The position numbers and the translations under genes are program-made. A stretch of 64,000 nt of DNA from Klebsormidium nitens (lineage: Eukaryota; Streptophyta; Klebsormidiophyceae; Klebsormidiales; Klebsormidiaceae), in assembly GCA_000708835.1 (NCBI GenBank), contig DF237278.1:37291-101290 (forward strand). The letters run 5' to 3'. This document shows positions 12,890-24,167 of this stretch, piece after piece (position 1 is the first letter of the stretch; each line of letters opens with the position of its first letter). The notes beneath the pieces were generated by a model. The model made no database searches. It saw only the letters and a program-made list of their open reading frames with translations, and was not told the origin of the DNA.

Positions 12890-15800
12890 ATGGTAGCAGC
12901 AATGACTGCACGAGTCCCGGTGTCCCTGCTCCTAGTCACCGCGCTGCTTATCTTCTCGCAACCGGTGCAAGGATACCGGCGCGGGCTGAGCACCTCGGGC
13001 GGGCTCCTTGTGCATAGCACGGACCGACAGCTGTTGCAGGAGGGGTCCGACAACCCTTGTGGGCAGTTTCCCGCGGATGATCCGTTTGACGGCGTGCGGA
13101 TCGGGCAGCAAACCCCAAACTGGCACGAGCCGTGCCGGGACAGTTCCGGGGTCGTTCAGTTTTGCTGGTGAGGGTTTGGGGCTTTCACTGGTCTGTGGTG
13201 AGCTCGGTTTCATGTTCTGAGGATTGGCACAATCTAGGTTGGAAGTGGGTTCTTCTCGTCTGTGGGTATGGTTATCAACTACTGGTGAGCATGGAACATG
13301 AGGGAGTTTATTGTGACTTCCTTTGGGACTCCTTGATCGTGAGCTGAGGCCTTTCCGGTTGCGTAACATTATGTGTTGGATCCCTGGAAAGGTCAGTGCA
13401 GCTTTAAAACCTTTGAGGATAACTTTCGAGGCAACACTGGACCCGCAATAAAGTTCAGCACAAGGAACAATATTCCCCTCTCAACCTGGCTGGTGGGCTT
13501 TGAAAGCTTGGCTCTGCCTATGGACTCATCTGTGTTTGAGAGTTGTCGAGTTGGCAAAGCATAAAGCTTTTGCGGGTGCCATTTTGGATGCAGCACATTT
13601 TGGGCTGGGGAGTTTCTCAACCTTTTGAGATGGTGGCTAGAAAACTTTGCAGAGCTCAATCAGAACGATATACTTATGCTGATCAGGCAAAGTGACCTCA
13701 GTGTCGAAGGCTAGTAAGTCTGGTCACATCTTTGGTAGGAATGTTTTCCAAAGACCAGACAACACGAAACCTCAAGAGAAGTTTGAAAGGGAAAGCCCAG
13801 AATGTCTGTGTCATTTGAATGTGGACATGTGAGTAAGAGTAAGACAAGCCTGAGGGCTCTGAGACGTGTGAAGCTTTTGTAGCAAAATCAAGCTTGGTTG
13901 AGAGAAAACCCACTACTGTTATCAGGAGGAAAGAGAGAGCTGGATAGCGATTGTGGAACCATCAGAATCTGCATTCTGCTTAGAAGCTGCCAATCACCCC
14001 TCACACTGACCTCAGAGACCAGCTCCTGTTGAATAATGTAGGGCCTTTGAATGGATTCCTTTAATCGAGCTGCTATACTCATTCCTATCCTCAGCATTCA
14101 TATGGTTTTACGGTGAAAAGCAAGCCCAATGTCCTGAAGGCCTTGTGTTTGCATGTGCAGTTCAGCGGGCTCCACGCAATGTGCCTGCCCACCAAACCCT
14201 CCCACAGCAGCAGGGCCTTTTGGGTGCTACAATTACGTGAGTGCCCTCCGTCGTGTCAGCTTTCTACATTTTTGATCAATACTCCCCAGGGCCTTGCTGA
14301 CAAGATTCTAGAGCCTTTACTGCAATCTGTGTGCATGTCATCATGAGCACAGATGAGCACAGACGAAGCACTGATGAGTAACTGAACAAGAAACCTTGCT
14401 ACAGGACAAATCCAGGTTAGTGATCACATCGCAAAGGAACGGCACTACCAAAGCAGGTTTTGAGACACGACACGTTTGGTTAAGCGCAATTTTCATCCGA
14501 TCCAGTATGTAATATGACAATCCGGACCTCTGGGAGCATGATAGCCAGAGCTATTGAAGTACCAGGCCCGGAGAGAGTGTTAGTAATATACCAATCTGGC
14601 AAGCGAAAACGGTTCCATCACCAATTTGTTTTCTCCATGGCTTCTTCTCCAGACCGATTATCCTTTGATAACCTCGAAAAGCTCTAGTCGGTACGTTTTG
14701 ACGCTTCAGAAAGTGCATGGCACGGTGTGCGAGATGGACGGACTGGTTAACTATCGAGCCTGAATTTGTTATGCGTACACCAAACCATCGGCCTCTTTAA
14801 TTCGGACGTTGGACTCAACATGCCGCGACCCTCTATGTTTCAATAGACTTAAGACCATTGCCGCCTGCCAAACATTCCCCTTAACTCTCGTCTTGCTTTT
14901 GTCGCCAGGATTGTGACCGCAACTTACTAATCCCCTTTATCTCTCCCTCTTGTGGCTTCGCGCGGCGCATTTGTACGCTTCCCACCTTCTCCCAAGTCCC
15001 AAGCCGTTTATGTCGATTCCCTTGACTTTCTCTCTTCCGAAACCCAAGCCTGACATCTTCCGCCGTTCCTTTCAGGTTGACAGCAACACTCTAAACTTCA
15101 ACACAGGCCAGCAGTGCGGGTTCACCCTCCCCAGCTCTCCTGCGACTCCAAGCCCCACCTCTACGACTCCGTCCCCGACCTCTGCAACTCCCTCCCCGAC
15201 CTCTGCGACCCCCTCCCCAACTTCGACAACTCCCTCTCCAACTAGCACCCCCTCTGCGACTTCCTCTCCAACTTCCGCTCCAACAAACCCCCCCGGTGGA
15301 CCGTGCACCACGGCCCCGAGGGGATCCCCCGGGTCCGACGGCACGTGCGGGTTTGACCCCGCCGGCCAGGGGTACAACCTGTGTACGACGATGGCTGGGG
15401 TGGGTCTCCGCTAACGACTTTTTTGCGGTTCGTGCTTAGGATTGAGTCCCCCTTTCCACCGGAAGCCTTTTGATGCATCACGTAGGTGAACGCTCTGCAC
15501 GGTGTTTTACTTTTCTGGGGCGTGTGTCGATCGTTCTTCAATTGCTGTGTACGAAAGGATAGCTCTCTGCATGACGAACCGGCGTATGCGCTTCTTCGGT
15601 GAGCTTTTCTTTGGCGAAGACAGACCCCCTACATTCAATTTCCTCTGCTTAGACGTGGTTCCTTTCCAATATAACGTCTGTTTGCATATGTGCAAAAGTT
15701 GTCTTGCCCTTGATCATCATATTCCTCTGTTTTGAAGCTAAAAGGAAGTCCTCGCGCTGGAAGGAGTTCGTGCTGCTGAAATCATTGCGTCCTCTGAAGC

Positions 15801-17393
15801 TCGCGGCCACCCGATCGTTCGCTGAACCGTAACATGATACTGCCGATTACGACACGAGCGCGTTAGGTCCGGCCGGCTACGTCTCTGAACGAATTCTTTG
15901 CCCAAAACTTTGTGTTTCTTGTGATTGCTTCCATTTCCCGGATGTTCAATTCCTTTCATAGGACGCTTACTTGTGGTCGGATCTCTCTTGGATCGTTTCT
16001 CCCTGATACCTCTTCATCAATTCCACGTCGAAGCTCTCAATCAAGTCGACAATAAAGACCGAAGTCATCAGCCAAGCTTGCTAGCAATTTCGTGGAATTC
16101 GTGGGCTTCAACTTTGCAACCAAGATCCAAGTCGCTAACCCAAGCCGCGTCTTTCCGCTGTTCCACAGATCCAATTCTGCCGCCAAACTGGCTACGCTGG
16201 CCCCACGGCGGAGGCCTTAACAAGCTTCCAATCTGCTAACCCACAGCGTCAACCCCAGCCGTCTTTCCGCTGTTTCGCAGATCGCGTTCTGCTGCGAAAC
16301 CGGCTACACCTGCCCGACGGCGGACCCGGTCACGGCCTCCAACCCGAGCTTCGCTCTCCAGGTCTACTGCCAAGCGCTGGGGCCCTGCGCAGACACCCCG
16401 ACTTCCTCCCCCACAAACGCCCCCACAACAAACCCCCCCACAACGAACGCCCCCGCAACGAACGCCCCCACAACCAACGCCCCCACAACCAACGCCCCGA
16501 CGACTTCCGCCCCAAATACTCCCGGCCCTACCCCCGTCGCAACCACCCCCTCCCCCGCCCCCACTTCTGGCCCCCCCAGCGGGTGCCAGACGGTGCCCTC
16601 TTCCGGATCTCCCGGCGTGGACGGAACCTGCGGATACGACCCGTCCGGTCAGGCGTTCAACGTGTGCTCAACGGCGGGAGGGGTAAGTGCTTCATCCTGA
16701 CGGCTCTGATCAACTTAAGTCTTTTGCTAAACTCTGGTTGAGTTCTCAGTTCAGTCTAGAGGTATTTGGCGCAAGATAGACGCCCGGGAGACGGACGGAA
16801 CCAGTGGGTGCCATTAGGGTAGGGGTCGTCAAGATTTCAGGTCAGTCAAAGAGGTCAAAACGTCTGCAAAACGTCTGCTAAGTGAGATGAGACTATGAGC
16901 CTTTCCACCATGTACTCCCTTCCTCTACCGAGAGCAGTATATTCGCTCAGGTCATATTTCTGGTGGCTAGTAGCTTTGTAGCAATATGAAGCGCATTTTC
17001 AACCCGTGGAAGTGCTGGACGATCGAGCTTGCGTGCCCGAATGGAGTCGGCGATTGCGACATCAAATGCTTTCACAAGGAGTAACAAAGATTCAACCCTG
17101 AGTCAGGTTGTGACGTTGACTGTGACCGTTCTAAAGACTGCGACCAATCCTGCGCTCTTTTTGAACCCTCGGATTTCAATAATTAGATAGACTACATATC
17201 TGGGCACTTTCTTTTCAGCTCCCGCAGTCTTTCCCTGAACAAGAGTCATCTTAACCCGGTTCCTTGTATTCTTCAGATCCAGTTCTGCTGCCCACAAGGC
17301 TACATTTGCCCGATCGCCGGGTCCGTCGCACCGTCCGGTGGCTCCAACGCTCTGCAAGTATTCTGCCAAGTGGCCGGGCCGTGCGGATACTAA
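12890..17393 (+). CDS. Secreted Cys-rich protein with mucin-like linkers
   Basis: Five exons join in phase: 12890-13167, 14161-14236, 15076-15399, 16281-16682 and 17277-17393 (TAA), giving about 398 residues. Residues 1-30 form a signal peptide (VPVSLLLVTALLIFSQPVQG). A Cys motif then recurs: module 2 has GSDGTCGFDPAGQGYNLC followed by FCCETGYTCP and LQVYCQALGPC; module 3 has GVDGTCGYDPSGQAFNVC, FCCPQGYICP and LQVFCQVAGPC. Module 1 is a diverged version ending QFCCSAGSTQCAC. Modules 2 and 3 are each split by a phase-0 intron just before the FCC motif, which points to exon duplication. Linkers are TPSPTSA and NAPTT repeats, likely O-glycosylated. I do not recognise the Cys module; a cell-wall or extracellular-matrix role is inferred. 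ATG at 12902 is an alternative start. Confidence 0.8.
15145..15249. repeat. Coding 21-bp minisatellite (TPSPTSx x5)
   Basis: Five in-frame 21-bp units within exon 3 of the secreted protein encode a Thr/Pro/Ser-rich linker (consensus TPSPTSA, with the last residue varying). Length variation between strains is likely for such an array. Confidence 0.85.
16147..16323 (+). repeat. Duplicated acceptor and exon edge
   Basis: The segment CGTCTTTCCGCTGTTCCACAG plus about 43 bp after it recurs 112 bp later as the real acceptor (CTGTTTCGCAG) and start of exon 4 (16281). The upstream copy starts at 16169 and keeps ATCCAATTCTGC and GGCTAC but has lost the second Cys codon. It is a decayed tandem exon copy. 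Confidence 0.8.
16416..16505. repeat. Coding 15-bp minisatellite (NAPTT x6)
   Basis: Six in-frame 15-bp units in exon 4 of the secreted protein encode NAPTT and close variants (NPPTT, NAPAT). They form a second mucin-like linker. Confidence 0.85.
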
Positions 17394-20300
17394 GCGGTAG
17401 GCTTTTGAAACATTACTCATAATTCCCTAGGTTTCTTTGATTGGAAACTAAGGACTCCCCCAACCAAGGATCATCTTCTCCTTGATTGAGAGAGAGAGAT
17501 TGTCTTCTATTGATCAAATGTTTGAAGGCTTGAACCTTTTCTCCAGTTTTTAACCCCCTTGATTTTGGGGGAAGGAGGCGGGGGTGAAAGTTGAGAAAGG
17601 GTCTGATGAAGCAGGTTGTGTGGCCTTGCTAATGCTAACCGGTGATACTCCTCATCTCAAAGTAGACTTCGATTTCACTAAATTAGGCGAACGAGTTTTT
17701 GTTGGTCGAAACCTACTCAGTATCCATCTGCTCCTCGAAATCTTTGTCTTCATCATTCGTCGTGTCAGCCCACTGGCGTCTGGAGATGGGGAGGAAATGA
17801 CTGAAAGAAGACCTTTCCGTCTTCTCTAATAACAAGTACAATTTCACCCCTGGTTTTCATACACGCCTGATAATCTGTCCGTTGAAAATTTGAAGACGTA
17901 AGAAGTACACTGACTTAGCCTAAGGACGGAAAACTCAAGCTTCCGTTCTGTCGACGCTTCATCAATATGTCCGTTTAACAATCTTTCCGATTTACAGTCT
18001 CCATATCATTTTCTGGTTGGAAGTTTTCTGATCTACAAACCGGTCCGGGGTTTTCGGTACTAAGTGACGTGCGCCCCGACTGACCGCACCAGTCGACTTA
18101 TTTTAACACGTTTTGCGTCCTCCGTTCTGCAGACCAGCTCCGTTCAGATACGAAGCGGGTACGAGTGCAACGTGTGACATTCATTTGCCGCCTTCCGGAG
18201 CTCCATTCCCTGCATTCAATCATCCGAAGCCGATCAACCTCTCCCACCGCGTGACAACTCCTTGTAAAGGCACCTTCGTCTCCACGTGCTCGTCTTTGTT
18301 TCAAGGTATTATCAGAAACACTAAAAACTTTAGGTCTTAGTAGACGGCTCCTCCCAAACGATTGTAGAAAATGACCTCGCTCGTTTCAGGAAACGTGGTT
18401 CGTCCCTCACGAATCTTTCTTCCCACCCCGGCGCGGGTTGGCCGAGCCGCACTCTGCACCGAGAGCGGTTTTTTCGATCCTTTTTAATCCGATTGTTTCA
18501 AAAACTGAGGGCCCGGAACGTATATAGTTGGCCGGCCCCCCAAGAACAACGCAGAAATGACTACGTCAGCATAGTTCGTACTGTGGACTAGTGATTATTT
18601 ACACGGTCGATGCCGGTTAGCGGCAGAGGCGGGCTCTTATAAGCTGGACGTTTCCCCCCTCCGCCGCTAATAAGCGGTGCAAGTCCGTCCGAGACTGCAC
18701 GCGCTAAGAACACTCCAGTGATAAAGTCAAATAATAAATCAAACGTAGTGTCGCCGTTGAATCTTGATCGGGCTTCCGGCATGGGGATAGGAATTACTGA
18801 GTCCCTGATTTGCATAACTTGTGCTTCATAGCTGAGTTACCATTTGGAAAAGGACGCTGTTGCGCGATAACAACGTGAATACCATCTGTGAACGGTCGAT
18901 CCGTCATACAAAACGTATGTGTCGAACATTGATTGTCCCGCCCGATGCCCCAATTATTACAGTTCCTTCAGTTTATACACACACTCGACTGGCCACATGT
19001 GTCATGCCCACTCTCTGATCCGCACAAGATGCATCTTCACCATCGTGCAATATCTTGTGCTTTGGGATCTAGCAGTACGTGACGCGAACAATTACTTCGT
19101 CAAAACTCATCCTACAATACACTGCATGACTGCAATACGTACTGCATGATTTTGATCAAGTACCAATGATACTACCCGCCTCCAACTCATACAGTGTCCG
19201 ATGACGTCATCGTGTGGCCATTCATAACAAGAGCTTCTCTGCAACGACCTGAACTCAAATTGCGCACTGGGATGGTCACATCTAACCTATACGATTGCGG
19301 CCCGAAGACCCCTCTGCACAGCAAACCTTTCAAAAGAAGCGCCTTCAGTCGCAACCTATCATCCTGATGAACGCCGCGATCCGCCTCCTCTGATGTTGCG
19401 GCTAAGAGTCGGCTGCAGCTGCCCATAACTATCTCGATGGATCGACAATTCCCACGCCTGAACAAGTGCTCTCCGGCTGCATGACGGTCTACCGTTCCGC
19501 CAGCGTCAGCGAGGCGGGGTGTATTATGCAGTAAAGTCGAATGTAAAAATGCAGAAAAGCCTCGGCCAAAACTGCCTCGGATCCGGACGACCTTGTTTGT
19601 TTGTAATTCTATAAAAAGGAACGTGACATTTCCGGTTACTCGCTTCGATCCATCCAGGTCCCATCGATCGAATGAGGAACTTGGCAAGCTATCTTGGCTT
19701 GCCAGAGCCGAACTCATATCCCAAAATCTGCTCGTTTGAAAACCCAATCATGCAGGCTCCGGGGGGACTTTGCAACCGCCTCTGTGTGGGACGAGTAAGC
19801 TGCGAAAACGGCGCGGCCGCCCACGCGCGCGACGACACCTGTCACGCAAAGGAGCGGCCGCGCGGCGGCCGACGAGTCTCCTGCAGTTGAACGAATGCTT
19901 CCTGCAAAGCCGGGCGCGCGCGCATCTTTGAAGGCGCGCGGGGGTTGCCCACTCTCAGTCCATGAAATGCGGCCTTTACTCCCGAAGGCGGGGGTCAAGT
20001 GCAACTGTTCTCCAAAGGATTGGAAGTGATGGGCTCAATCGGAGGACCTCTCTTTGTAAAACGGGTCAGCGGTGAGGTTGTTTGGATTCAACGGCACCTC
20101 GTTTTGGTGCCGATGCACGCACACTCTGCGCAGTTTGTGCGCTCGTTCTATCTGCGCGCGTGTGCGCATTTCTCCGGCACTCGCCCGCTCGTCGAGCGCA
20201 CTGAACCACGACCGCGTGGAGCCGCGCTCGCGGCTGTCCATCCGCCACTAGTTGCGGCAAGTTTTGGAAGAGTGTAGGCCAGGGTTTTGCCAAGCGTTTG

Positions 20301-21555
20301 GATTCAATAGTTCGCTTTTTCAGCATCAGAAAGGGTCCGAGCGACGTCCCTCCTGGGAATACACTCAGGCAGGTCCGGGCAGAGAACCAGATAATAAGTC
20401 GGGTTCCGGGACCGGTTCCCACCTAGCTGGTGTGAAGTGTTTTCAGGATAAGCTATGGGAGTTAAGTTCCATTCTCGCATCCGTTCATCTCCAGTTTGGG
20501 GGGGAGCGCGAGCTGCACGCAGGCGGCCCCCCAACGCGGGCTTTGAAAATGAAGGTGCCAATCTAACGGCACAGCAACCCGCATCTCAGCACTGCTTCAA
20601 CACTGAGGCACAAGAAGTTCTGGCTGCTAACCAGGCAGATCACGGGACCTGACTCTCGGGTTATTGGACATCAACCGTTGTCTAATATTGCTCCAAGGCT
20701 GGTCAACGTCGGGGTAAGGTTATCGGACACAAGTCTTATTTGACGAACCCACAATCATTATGGTTTACGGCCAATGGTTCCTGTCAGATGTGCCCACTTC
20801 CCTTCGCTTCTAAACTGCCGCAGACATTGAAATGAATTCCAAGCGGAAGTTCGCATCGCTCCGCCCCTTCTGGAACGGTCGACTTTTCGAAAAAAACGCG
20901 CTGGCCTATCATCCTCGAAGCAACCTTGGCTCGAAGTTGACGGATGTCCAGCCAGCTTTTGGAGCGCATTCACACTGATGACATGAGTGGGTGGGTGCTG
21001 CCGCGGCTCAGCCAACGAGTCCCCTGCCGAGTATTCAGCAATCGTGGCGTCAGTATCGTGTGCGCCCTGGAAACGAGCCATAATCGAGGGCTAATCCCTC
21101 GGTTTATCGAGGTGAATTCGATCGAATAACCGAGGTTACTTCGAGATTATTTCGAGCTAAATTGAGGCTGCTCCCAAGGGTCCACCAATCTTGACCGGCA
21201 GTACTGAGTAGGCCCTGGATTATGGAACGATGAACCGCTGGGTAAGGCCCGGGTCGAGCTTTTGTGATGAAAGTCTCCCATTATCTGGTCATTTACTGTG
21301 TTTGACGCGCTTTGCCGGTGAGCCTTCTCCTGGCTTTAACCGGTCGTTTGAATCTCCATCCTTACTGAATGCTCCCCTCGGCCCTGCCCAGCTCAATATT
21401 CCCGCACTCTCCAACTTGTGCGCTCGCGCGTGTTGCTGACGTGGGCGGCGCTCACTGCGCACCGCTCCTTGCGACCTCAGCCCGGCATGTGGGGTCTTGC
21501 TCTACGTTTGACCTTTCCAGCAGAAAGCGCAGGAAGAAATTGACAGAGAGAGCTG

Positions 21556-21594
21556 TCTGCTCACGTCTTGACATCGCGTCAAGACGTGAGCAGA
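21556..21594. repeat. Perfect hairpin, 17-bp arms, 5-nt loop
   Basis: TCTGCTCACGTCTTGAC (556-572) and its exact reverse complement (578-594) flank ATCGC. No U-tract or gene lies beside it. It could be a small RNA hairpin or the remnant of a palindromic transposon end. Confidence 0.85.
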
Positions 21595-23251
21595 GCCCAA
21601 AGCTAGTTAGCTTAATGAATTTCAACTTCGTATCGATATTGGGACCACATGGGGTCGTTAGGGCCTTTGAAGGCGTCCGTTGGATCCTGCATGGGTTCCA
21701 GGCCTTCGGGGCTTCAAGTTGTCGGATTGGACCGACGGGCAGACGGTCAGTGTGTGCCGACACTTTCCTTGGGAACCCCCGTCGCCGAAGTAAAGAAGGA
21801 TTCAAGCGAAGAAGGGACGGAGTGGCTGATCTCACTGCCTTCTTTTCACTGTACAACGAGTGGAAATCCAACTTCATCGCTGCTTCTACTGGGCATGTCT
21901 CCTTCCATCTAGCGCACTCGAGCCCTTTTCAGAGAACTAGTGATCGCGGGACTGATTCCCTGACCACTGCCGTCGGCGGGGGCCGGATTACGTGGGTACC
22001 AGGACCGCGAAGCTGGTTTTCATAACAGGATCAAAGTTACTCCCGACCATTAATGTGTCTTTTCCGGGGGCGACTTTGCCGGACGAAAGTTCTCGCGGGG
22101 CTGGCATTGACGGTCTTAACACTGAAAAATGTGGCATCAATAGAGCAATTTCTGCCGAGCTTTACCTTTTCCACCTACCTGCAAAGTCCTAGCTTCGCTT
22201 GCCACAAAAACCCTGACCTCAGCCCACCTCAGCCGGTGTCTCTGGCCATTTCAGAGCCTCCACGATCTGACGGATGCATTTTGGCCTTAGATCTCTCCGG
22301 CGCGGTCAAATTAGCGCTTCAGTTCTGTACCGCTGGACGATCCTTCCGTTCCGCTCTACACCGCGTGATGAAACTTGTAGCAACCTCTGCAGCCGGTTCT
22401 ATGATGCAGACGTGTTCCGTTTTTGGGCTGAGGCTATTCGAAGGAGCATCCAAAAAGAATAGAAGATTTGAACGGCGCTGGTGACGCACCCTGTTTCTGG
22501 GATTCTGAAGTTTGATCATGTTGCTTAGCCCGTCAGGTGTTGGGCTAATTTTTCTTGGTAACGGTCAATCTCGTACAATAGGCGCTGCGCTACGAACTTA
22601 CTAGAAAGCAACTTGAAAGATCAATATCGGATCAAGAAACTATCCAACATCGAGCCCAGTTGAAAAGACGTTTTCAAGCAACATGGTATGGTGTGAATGT
22701 GTCTGAGTGGGATCTGATGCATCAGGGATTTCAAAGTCGTGTCTTAGTTACACAGAGTCAAAGAGCGGTGGAGACCAGATACTGTCCTTTGGTGGGACGG
22801 ATTATAGCGCGTTCGCAATCCACTTTAAGCAACTTTGAGGGGCAGAAAGGGAGAGCCTGGATCTTGTCACAAATCAGACTCCCAAGCGACCACAAAGACC
22901 CTTTTCTTTAAGCTTTTTGAAGCCGCACCGCCCTGAGAGAAGGCTCCTAAAGACTTAAAAGCGTCAGCGCACGCAGCTGCTCTGATCAAAAAAGAGCGAC
23001 GCCTCTCATGAGCATCTTCCGACAGTGACACGTACCATGTTCACTGCAGTATTTCCGTTCTTGACCGCCCGGTGCTCTTCTACCAGTACGTACCTTGGAC
23101 AATGAATCTGTACGGTATCGATCGATATCATGAGATGCTTCAAATCGAATAGCCATGATGAGCACGACGTTATTGCTTGACTACATGATGTGCAATCATC
23201 ACGTCCTCAGCAGCATGGACAACGTCTTCTGATCCTATTGATAGCAGATCG

Positions 23252-23410
23252 ACCGGAGTTGCGCAGAACCAGTTCGGATCCAAACCGGATCTGCTTCGGT
23301 CCCAATTTGGACCGTTTTCAGACATCCGAAATGTCTGAACGGGATCTGAAGCTTCGGACCGGGGTTGGACAGGTGTTTTAGTTTGGACCCACTTCGGACC
23401 GGGTTCGCAC
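23252..23410. repeat. Second TCCGGA/TTCGGA repeat block
   Basis: Words such as AGTTCGGATCCAAACCGGAT, TTTGGACCG, CTTCGGACCGGGG and TTGGACAGG match the block at 2817-3090. Confidence 0.55.
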
Positions 23411-24045
23411 GAAAAGCTTTCTCGCAGTAAACTTAGCGCACAATATAACGGCTCATAAATTACCTCCAATTCGAAGCCTGGATCCGATTATCAAACGCTC
23501 TTTGTATAATTCATGTTTGTCAAAAGAGGCCGTCTCTTTCTGTTAAGCCCTCTCTACTCCGCTAAATTCCTCATGCGCTTTCTTCAGAAAAAGAAGTAGA
23601 ATCAATCACTCTCGATCTTTCGCAAGCTGGCTGTGCTGCTCTTCCGTCGCCGGAACGGTGAAAAAGCCTTCCTCTTTCAGCAGTAGTGGAGCGCTCTCAT
23701 GTAGGGCTTCCACCGTAGTCGCTCCCTGAGTCATCTGATGCCAACACCTTAAGCAGCGCAGCCTGAACCCTCATTCAACACTACATATCTTAAACGTCGA
23801 TGCAGCTAAATCCAGTCGTGGCGGCTCTGGATTGCTGGTTTTCGATGCGCCCCTTCCAGTTGGTACGCTAGTCTCGTGCTTTCCCACAGAGTTACTTCGA
23901 TGAAGGTTGCTACGCACGTGACGCAGCGTCTTTATTCCTCCAACCCACGGAAACATGCCTCGTCCAAAGCGGCCCAGCTTCAAAGGCAGACAGAGTCGGC
24001 GGCGAACGTCTTCTGAGGGGCGGCCGCGGCTCGCGCTCCGAACGC

Positions 24046-24167
24046 GCTGCGCGCGAGCTTCGCAAACTTCGAGCGCGCGCACTGCCCGAGTCTCCTTGCG
24101 GAAGGTGCTGCGCGCGAGCTTCGCGAACTCCGAGCGCGCGCGCTGTCCGAGTCTCCTTGCGGCACGC
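24046..24167. repeat. 61-bp tandem repeat, two copies
   Basis: Copies start at 24046 and 24107 with GCTGCGCGCGAGCTTCGC and both contain GAGTCTCCTTGCGG. GC content is far above the surrounding DNA, and rare-cutter-like CGCG words are frequent. Confidence 0.8.

Noticed and set aside
19187-19747. 186-codon open frame on the minus strand
   Set aside because: No recognisable motif, no splice support, composition like translated non-coding DNA; the longest frames in 9 kb of gene-free DNA are expected to reach this size.
21369-22025. 218-codon open frame on the plus strand
   Set aside because: It contains the perfect hairpin at 21556, is Arg/Ser-rich with no motif, and shows no exon structure.
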